Both the position numbers and the translations under genes were made by a program. A stretch of DNA of 64,000 nt from Natrinema gelatinilyticum (lineage in GTDB: Archaea; Halobacteriota; Halobacteria; Halobacteriales; Natrialbaceae): positions 1,302,001 through 1,366,000 of the forward strand of contig NZ_CP100756.1 of assembly GCF_024266705.1 (NCBI RefSeq), read 5' to 3'. Under the pieces are notes generated by a model. That model saw only the letters and a list, made by a program, of their open reading frames with translations. It was not told where the DNA came from and ran no database searches. This document shows, in pieces, positions 58,944 to 64,000 of the stretch (position 1 is its first letter; each line of letters begins with the position of its first letter).

Positions 58944-59339
58944 ATGCGCGATAGGTACACACCAGACGACGCCGAGGGCTGGACGTACGACGTCTCGGAT
59001 CCGTCGATCCCGCGGCGGGCCGACTCGCTCTCGGTCGGCGACAGCCGGGAGGTGCAGGGACGCAAACTGGCGACCGAACCGCAGATGCTACAGCGCTCGC
59101 TCGACGGAGAGCGCCTCAACCGGGCGGCCCCGCTGTTCTCCTCGTTTCACGAGGAGTGCTACCCGGCGGATGGAGAGCGGAAGTCGATGATATTCAAAGC
59201 CGACGTCGATCCCAGAGCTGGCACCTTCGAACGTGACGAAGACTTCCTCGTCGACTGGGGCGAATGCCCGGCGAGATCGGCCCGCGCCCACGAAATCCGG
59301 TGGTCCGACGGCGACTGTACGAGCGACGTCTGGCAGTGA
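58944..59339 (+). CDS. hypothetical protein between twin ferredoxins
   Basis: A 131-aa soluble protein reading MRDRYTPDDAEGWTYDVSDP with later segments EVQGRKLATEPQMLQRSLDG and GECPARSARAHEIRWSDGDC. It has three Cys, in EECYPADG, GECPAR and DCTSDVW, which might bind metal. No family is recognised. The start could also be ATG 58866, coupled to the ferredoxin by ATGA, but the first 26 residues (hydrophobic LFFVLVVG) look unlike the rest. Its TGA shares a base with the next gene's ATG, so a common operon is likely. Confidence 0.6.
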   Translation: MRDRYTPDDAEGWTYDVSDPSIPRRADSLSVGDSREVQGRKLATEPQMLQRSLDGERLNRAAPLFSSFHEECYPADGERKSMIFKADVDPRAGTFERDEDFLVDWGECPARSARAHEIRWSDGDCTSDVWQ

Positions 59340-59728
59340 TGTCCCGTACGATGAATTCATCGAGCCACGACGTCCGCCTCGAGTGGCCCGACGGTCGGAC
59401 GCGGACGATCGACGTCCGCGAAGACGAGACGGTCCTCGAAGCCGCCACGTGTGAGGATATCGCGCTTCCGTTCGGTTGTCGCATCGGCGCCTGTGCGACG
59501 TGTACCGGACGACTGCTCGAGGCCGCAGCGCCGGACGCAGCAGACGGTGACCGCTCCTCGGTCGCCGTCGAGGATGCGTTCGCGTACCGTCGCCAACCGC
59601 GGGCCCTGAAGGATCGACACCGGGACGACGGCTACGTGCTCCTGTGCATCGCATCGCCGCGGGTCGACTGTCGGATCGCCGTCGGCTCGAGCGTTCACAC
59701 CGAACTGGTCGACAATCCCTGGAAGTGA
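59339..59728 (+). CDS. 2Fe-2S ferredoxin, second copy
   Basis: A 129-aa ferredoxin closely similar to the one at 58447: cluster ligands in C-RIGA-C-AT-C and VLLCIASPRVDCRI, with a shorter linker than its twin. Start ATG 59339 forms TGATG with the upstream stop; ATG 59351 (MNSSSHDVRL) is an alternative. The shared pattern (VRLEWPDGRTRTIDVREDET against VTLEWTGGPSRTIEVAADET) shows a gene duplication with an unrelated gene between the copies. Confidence 0.88.
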   Translation: MSRTMNSSSHDVRLEWPDGRTRTIDVREDETVLEAATCEDIALPFGCRIGACATCTGRLLEAAAPDAADGDRSSVAVEDAFAYRRQPRALKDRHRDDGYVLLCIASPRVDCRIAVGSSVHTELVDNPWK

Positions 59729-59816
59729 CGACTCTCGACCCCGTTCAGCCCGCTCGAAGCAGACCAGCCGCTCGCGGTCGGTAACGTTAACGGGCCTACG
59801 CGGCTACCCTCGAGCA

Positions 59817-61898
59817 ATGTCAGCCGCCGACGAGAACGCGGACGAAGATAACCCCTATCTCCGGAATCCGCCGACCGATTTCGCGCCGGTCGCGGACCTT
59901 TCCGAGGACGAGGCCGAGCGGCAAGTGGAACTGCTCCGCGAGGCCATCCGCGAGCACGACCGCCGGTACTACGTCGAGAGCGAGCCGCTGATCGCCGATC
60001 GAACCTACGACGCCCTGTTCTCCCGACTGCGAGACCTCGAAGCGGCCTTCGAACTCACCCATCCCGACAGCCCCACGCGGAGCGTCGGCGGGGAACCGCT
60101 CGAGGAGTTCGAGACGGTCGAACACGTCGCACCGATGCTCTCGATCGATCAGAGCGGCGAGGCCGAGGACGTCCGGGAGTTCGGCGACCGCGTCCAGAGA
60201 GCGGTCGGAAGCGTCCGATACGTCTGTGAACCCAAGTTTGACGGCGTCTCCATGGAGTTCGTATACGAGGACGGCCGCCTCGAGCGCGCGGTCACCCGAG
60301 GGGACGGCCGGGAGGGAGACGACGTGACCCGTAACGCACTCACTATCGGCTCCGTCACGCAACGACTCCACGGGGACTATCCGGACTTCCTCGCTGTGCG
60401 CGGCGAGGTCTATATGCCCAGAGACGCGTTTCAGGAGCACAACCGCGAGCGCATCGAACGCGGCGAGGAGGCGTTCGCGAATCCGCGTAACGCCACCGCC
60501 GGGACGATCCGACAGCTCGACCCCTCGGTCGTCGCGGAGCGTCCCCTCGAGGTCTTCTTCTTCGACGTCCTCGAGGCCAGCGAGCTCGAGGAATCTCACT
60601 GGGAGGAACTCGAACGCTTCCCAGAGTACGGCTTGCGGACGAACGACCGCGTCGAAACGGTAGACGACGTCGGAGGCGCGATCGACTACCGCGATCGGAT
60701 GCTCGAGGTCCGCGACGACCTCGACTACGAAATCGACGGCGTCGTCCTCAAGGTCGATTCGCGAGACGCGCGGGAGGAACTCGGCCGGACGGCCCGCCAC
60801 GACCGGTGGGCGTTCGCCTACAAGTTCCCTGCCCGCGCAGAGGTGACGCGGATCGCCGACGTGGCAGTCCAGGTCGGTCGAACCGGGCGGCTGACCCCCG
60901 TCGCCCTGCTCGAGCCGGTCGACGTCGGCGGCGTCACCGTGTCGCGGGCCAGCCTCCACAACCCCGAGGAGATAGCCGAGAAGAACGTCAACGTCGGTGA
61001 CACCGTTCGCGTCCAGCGCGCTGGCGACGTCATCCCGTACGTCGAGGAAGTCGTCGAGAAAGAAAGCGAGGGCCACTACGAGATGCCCGATACGTGTCCC
61101 GTCTGTGACAGTCCCGTCGAGCGTGACGGCCCAATCGCGTTCTGTACCGGCGGGCTCGGCTGTGACGCTCAGCTACGTCGGTCGATCGAGTACTACGCGG
61201 GCGACGACGGACTCGACCTCGAGGGACTCGGCGAAGAGAGCGTCCGCCAGCTCGTCGACGCCGGCTTGCTCACGACGGTCGCGGATCTCTACGAACTCGA
61301 CGAGGAGGATCTCACCGACCTCGAGGGATGGGGCGAAACCAGCGCCGAAAACCTGCTCGCGGAAATCGATGCCAGCCGCGGGCCGCCGCTTTCGGACTTC
61401 GTGTCGGCGCTCGGCATCCCCCACGTCGGCCCGACGACGGCCCGCGAACTTGCCCGCGAGTTCACGAGCTTCGACGCGTTCCGCGAGGCCGCCGAGGAGC
61501 AGCCCAAGCGACTCGAGGGGGTCAGCGACGTCGGCGAAACGGTCGCGGAGACTATCCACGATTTCTTCACGAGCGAGGCCAACGCCACCGTGGTCGACGA
61601 CGTCCTCGAACACGTCTCTCCGCAGGAAGCTGAAGCCCACGGCGGCGACGAACTCGAGGGACTCACGTTCGTCTTTACCGGCTCGCTCGAGGCCATGACC
61701 AGAAGCGACGCCAGGGAACTCGTCGAAGCCCACGGCGCGAACGCGACGACCAGCGTCTCGGGCAACACGGACTACCTGGTCGTCGGCGACGATCCGGGCG
61801 CGACGAAACGCGAGGACGCCGACGCCAACGACGTTCCCATCATCGACGAGGACGAGTTCCGGGCATTGCTCGAAGACGAGGGCATCGACCTCGAGTGA
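59817..61898 (+). CDS. ligA: NAD+-dependent DNA ligase
   Basis: A 693-aa LigA. Domain order: Ia (YYVESEPLIADRTYDALFSR), adenylation with K140 in CEPKFDG, OB fold, zinc finger (CPVC...CTGGLGC), helix-hairpin-helix repeats (about 490-590) and a C-terminal BRCT domain (about 620-690, LEGLTFVFTGSLEAMTRSDA). The enzyme seals nicks using NAD+. Normally bacterial; haloarchaea acquired it in addition to their ATP ligase. All domains are intact. Confidence 0.96.
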   Translation: MSAADENADEDNPYLRNPPTDFAPVADLSEDEAERQVELLREAIREHDRRYYVESEPLIADRTYDALFSRLRDLEAAFELTHPDSPTRSVGGEPLEEFETVEHVAPMLSIDQSGEAEDVREFGDRVQRAVGSVRYVCEPKFDGVSMEFVYEDGRLERAVTRGDGREGDDVTRNALTIGSVTQRLHGDYPDFLAVRGEVYMPRDAFQEHNRERIERGEEAFANPRNATAGTIRQLDPSVVAERPLEVFFFDVLEASELEESHWEELERFPEYGLRTNDRVETVDDVGGAIDYRDRMLEVRDDLDYEIDGVVLKVDSRDAREELGRTARHDRWAFAYKFPARAEVTRIADVAVQVGRTGRLTPVALLEPVDVGGVTVSRASLHNPEEIAEKNVNVGDTVRVQRAGDVIPYVEEVVEKESEGHYEMPDTCPVCDSPVERDGPIAFCTGGLGCDAQLRRSIEYYAGDDGLDLEGLGEESVRQLVDAGLLTTVADLYELDEEDLTDLEGWGETSAENLLAEIDASRGPPLSDFVSALGIPHVGPTTARELAREFTSFDAFREAAEEQPKRLEGVSDVGETVAETIHDFFTSEANATVVDDVLEHVSPQEAEAHGGDELEGLTFVFTGSLEAMTRSDARELVEAHGANATTSVSGNTDYLVVGDDPGATKREDADANDVPIIDEDEFRALLEDEGIDLE

Positions 61899-62035
61899 CA
61901 CTCGTCCCGGAGCCGATGGACGTCGTTATAGCTGTCGTCGAATCGAGCGAGTGGCCGAGCGAAGACCGTGACATTCGAGAATTAAACCCGTCCCTGAATC
62001 TGAATCCGAGCTGCGGAACTCCTTGACGGACCGCC

Positions 62036-62224
62036 CTACCCTCGGCGGGTACGGATCACGAAGACAGCGAGTATGGCAGCGACGACTCCGAGTATCGTTG
62101 GAACGAGCTGTCCCGATCCCCACTCCCATCCGAGAAATCGAGTTCCGACGATCGCGACGAAGGCAAACGCCACGCCGATCGCGGTAACGAGCGGGGACGA
62201 ACTTCGGCCGAGTGATGCCGACAT
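62036..62224 (-). CDS. small membrane protein, 62 aa
   Basis: Reads MSASLGRSSSPLVTAIGVAF and continues with two hydrophobic helices (about 11-30 and 40-58: VPTILGVVAAILAVFVI) and a basic RTRRG end, typical of a two-pass membrane protein with both ends inside. Lies between ligA and the ArsA gene. An AT-rich patch at 62226-62255 (TATGCATAATAT) upstream of the ATG fits a promoter. Function unknown. Confidence 0.65.
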   Translation of the reverse strand: MSASLGRSSSPLVTAIGVAFAFVAIVGTRFLGWEWGSGQLVPTILGVVAAILAVFVIRTRRG

Positions 62225-62282
62225 GAATTAATGTAAGATATGCATAATATAAGTGCAGGGGTACCGGCCTCGGTACTGCGGC

Positions 62283-63257
62283 TCAGTTCGGCAACCGCTT
62301 TGCGATCACCGCGAGCGGTTCGCGCCCTTGTGCTTCTCCCTCGAGGTCGGGGAGCGTCACCACGTCGAGATCCGGGAACGTCGTGCGGATTTCGGCCAGC
62401 CGTTCCTCGTGGCGCTGTTGACGTGATCGGCAACGCGGACACCCGTCGTGGGGGTCCTCGAGGATCCGATTCACGACCAGTCGCTCGACCGGCACGGCTG
62501 CCTCGCGGAGCCGCTCGACCAGCCGTTCCGTCTCGGCGATGGCCATCGACTCCGGGATGAGCACGACGCGGAACTCGGTCCGTTCGGAATCGACGAGAAG
62601 GTCGCGAGCCCGCTCGAGTCGAGCCTGAAACGCCGCGAGGTCGTCCGCCTCGTCACGATCACCGGTCATCACCGAAATCGGCCCGAGGAACGCCGTCCGG
62701 GCGGCCGATCCGATCCGCCGAACCTGCCCGCGTAACGATTGGGCCGTCTCGAGCGCCAGGCCCATCACTTCTGGCATGTCGAACAGCCGTAACGTGTGGC
62801 CCGTCGGTGCGGTGTCGAAGACGATGCTCTCCCACTCGCCCGAGTCAACGTACTCGACCAGCAAATCTAGCGTCGCGATTTCGTCGCTGCCGGCCGGCAC
62901 GCCGCCCGCGAAGAACCGTTCGATCTCGTCGTCCGAGAGACTGATCCCAGCGCCGCGGAGGTCTTTGGCCAGCGCCCGCGCGAGTTTCTCGTAGCGCTCC
63001 TTCTGCGTCTCGGGGTCGATCTCGACGGCCCACAGGCCGCCCGGGTGGTCGGTATCGGACTCGAGCGATCGCAATGGCTCGAGTTCGGTCGGATCCGGCC
63101 CGAGATCCGTCTCGAACGAATCGGCCAGTGAGTGGGCCGGATCGGTCGAGACGACGAGGGTCTTCCGGCCGGCGGCTGCCAGTGACAGTCCGGTTGCCGC
63201 CGCGCAGGTCGTCTTGCCAACGCCGCCCTTACCGCCGTAGAAGATGCAGTCGGTCAC
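62283..63257 (-). CDS. ArsA/Get3 family ATPase
   Basis: A 324-aa P-loop ATPase of the ArsA/GET3 type. The deviant Walker A is GGKGGVGKTTCAAATG near the N-terminus, the DTAPTGHTLRLFDMPEVM segment is the family signature, and switch I has STDPAHSLADSF. CPRCRSRQQRHEERL near 280 is a possible metal-binding pair at the position of Get3 dimer zinc. GTG 63257 (MTDCIFYGGKGG) is taken as the start since the family begins there; the alternative is TTG 63299. Likely roles are tail-anchored protein targeting or metal export; no partner gene is in view. Confidence 0.9.
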   Translation of the reverse strand: MTDCIFYGGKGGVGKTTCAAATGLSLAAAGRKTLVVSTDPAHSLADSFETDLGPDPTELEPLRSLESDTDHPGGLWAVEIDPETQKERYEKLARALAKDLRGAGISLSDDEIERFFAGGVPAGSDEIATLDLLVEYVDSGEWESIVFDTAPTGHTLRLFDMPEVMGLALETAQSLRGQVRRIGSAARTAFLGPISVMTGDRDEADDLAAFQARLERARDLLVDSERTEFRVVLIPESMAIAETERLVERLREAAVPVERLVVNRILEDPHDGCPRCRSRQQRHEERLAEIRTTFPDLDVVTLPDLEGEAQGREPLAVIAKRLPN

Positions 63258-63354
63258 AACGGCTGGTACGACGGGCGATGCCGTAAACGGATTCCCCAAC
63301 GGAACGATAATCGACGTTTCCGCGAACGGTATTTGGTGCGACCGACGGTCCAGT

Positions 63355-64000
63355 TTAAATGTCGACGCGATCGAACCGATAGAGTGCGATCACGAGCGGC
63401 ACGACGATCCAAAACAGCAGAATCAGGAAGGAGAACCAGTCCTGCAGGTAGAACGGTAACTCGCCGCCGAACATCTGTGCGCTGATGTTCGATCCCTGTT
63501 CGAGCAAATCAACGTCCGTAAGAAGGGTCAAACCTCTGTTGTATGCCTGGCCAGGATCGAGGTTCGTGATGAAGTACGTCCAGTCCTGCCGTCGCTCTAG
63601 GGTCACTTCTTGCCCCTGAAACTCCCGGGTATACGTCACGGTATCGAAGAAGAGGAACTCTCGCTGACCGAGCATCCTAAATACAGTCCCGAGACCGTTC
63701 CAGAGACCGTAAAAGAGCAGGAAAACGCAGAAGATCGCGGCTCCGGCGATGGTCGTCGAGCGCGTCAGTGACGAGAGCGAGACGGCGATGCTCGTGTAGG
63801 CGACACCATAGATTATCGACATGACGAGCAATCCGCCGTAGTCTGCGATATCGAATCCGCCGAGAAATGCGGCGACGATAGCTGCGGCGAGGACGAATCC
63901 GACGGTCAGCGACATCGACAACACGGCCGAGCGGCCGAGTAGTTTTCCGATAACGACGTCCTTTCGCGAATGGGGTAGCGAAAGAAGGATTTTGATGCTT
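63355..64000 (-). CDS. ABC-2 type transporter permease (partial)
   Basis: The C-terminal part of a multi-pass permease, cut by the window's right end. About 215 codons are seen, reading from SIKILLSLPHSRKDVVIGK (LPxSRxDVVxGK, typical of NosY-like permeases) through four hydrophobic segments (about LTVGFVLAAAIVAAFLGG, VMSIIYGVAYTSIAVSL, TIAGAAIFCVFLLFYGLW and FSFLILLFWIVVPLVIALY). An extracellular loop with QDWTYFITNLDPGQAYNRG lies before the last helix. The ATPase partner is probably beyond 64000. Confidence 0.85.
   Translation of the reverse strand, partial: SIKILLSLPHSRKDVVIGKLLGRSAVLSMSLTVGFVLAAAIVAAFLGGFDIADYGGLLVMSIIYGVAYTSIAVSLSSLTRSTTIAGAAIFCVFLLFYGLWNGLGTVFRMLGQREFLFFDTVTYTREFQGQEVTLERRQDWTYFITNLDPGQAYNRGLTLLTDVDLLEQGSNISAQMFGGELPFYLQDWFSFLILLFWIVVPLVIALYRFDRVDI

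Overview
The window is chromosomal DNA of a haloarchaeon, most like the Natrialbales (Natrinema/Haloterrigena/Natronorubrum type). The signs are GC-rich codon use, strongly acidic proteins, archaeal 16S-tRNA-Ala-23S order, AT-rich TATA boxes 25-35 nt from start codons (leaderless style), a thermosome, MC1 chromatin protein, a tRNA-splicing endonuclease, a halobacterial transducer and haloarchaeal IS elements. The placement below class level comes from gene content read by eye, not from a search.

Layout. 1-5.8 kb: an rRNA operon on the minus strand (16S, tRNA-Ala(UGC), 23S) with a long leader holding at least four similar promoters. 5.8-13.4 kb: an HTH/membrane-protein pair, then a minus-strand 2-oxoacid dehydrogenase block (E1 alpha, E1 beta, E2, E3) preceded by lipoyl synthase, so the complex and the enzyme making its cofactor are together. 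13.5-23.8 kb: membrane proteins, a Ski2/Brr2-like helicase, HAD and DJ-1 proteins, secreted or membrane-anchored regulators, an Lrp-type sensor domain and an OsmC protein. 23.8-25.2 kb: a MazG-type gene split by an IS1595-family element with a 9-bp target duplication. 25.2-43.6 kb: mostly translation and housekeeping genes (endA, ogt, trpS, pheS-pheT, pheA, bcp, hsp20, an SDR, leuS). 43.9-47 kb: a transducer gene overlapping an opsin gene. 47-64 kb: DUF2071 protein, ornithine cyclodeaminase relative, thermosome, a mobile-element patch, KH-domain protein, PAC2 protein, phosphoesterase, a second trpS, rio1, twin 2Fe-2S ferredoxins, NAD-dependent DNA ligase, an ArsA/Get3 ATPase and an ABC permease cut by the window end.

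Most notable points. (1) The opsin at 46199-46963 is a clear microbial rhodopsin but has Arg206 where the retinal-binding lysine should be; it is translationally coupled to a full-length transducer with a large extracellular domain. This looks like a sensory-rhodopsin/transducer operon whose receptor cannot form the usual retinal Schiff base. (2) Four copies of an exactly 81-nt imperfect palindrome are scattered in intergenic DNA; one copy has its hairpin tip inverted relative to its arms, and two copies abut the stop codon of a gene. (3) Two different tryptophanyl-tRNA synthetase genes lie 26 kb apart, one next to the splicing endonuclease. (4) Three small membrane-protein genes (52-62 aa) and one multiply frameshifted membrane-protein remnant are easily missed.
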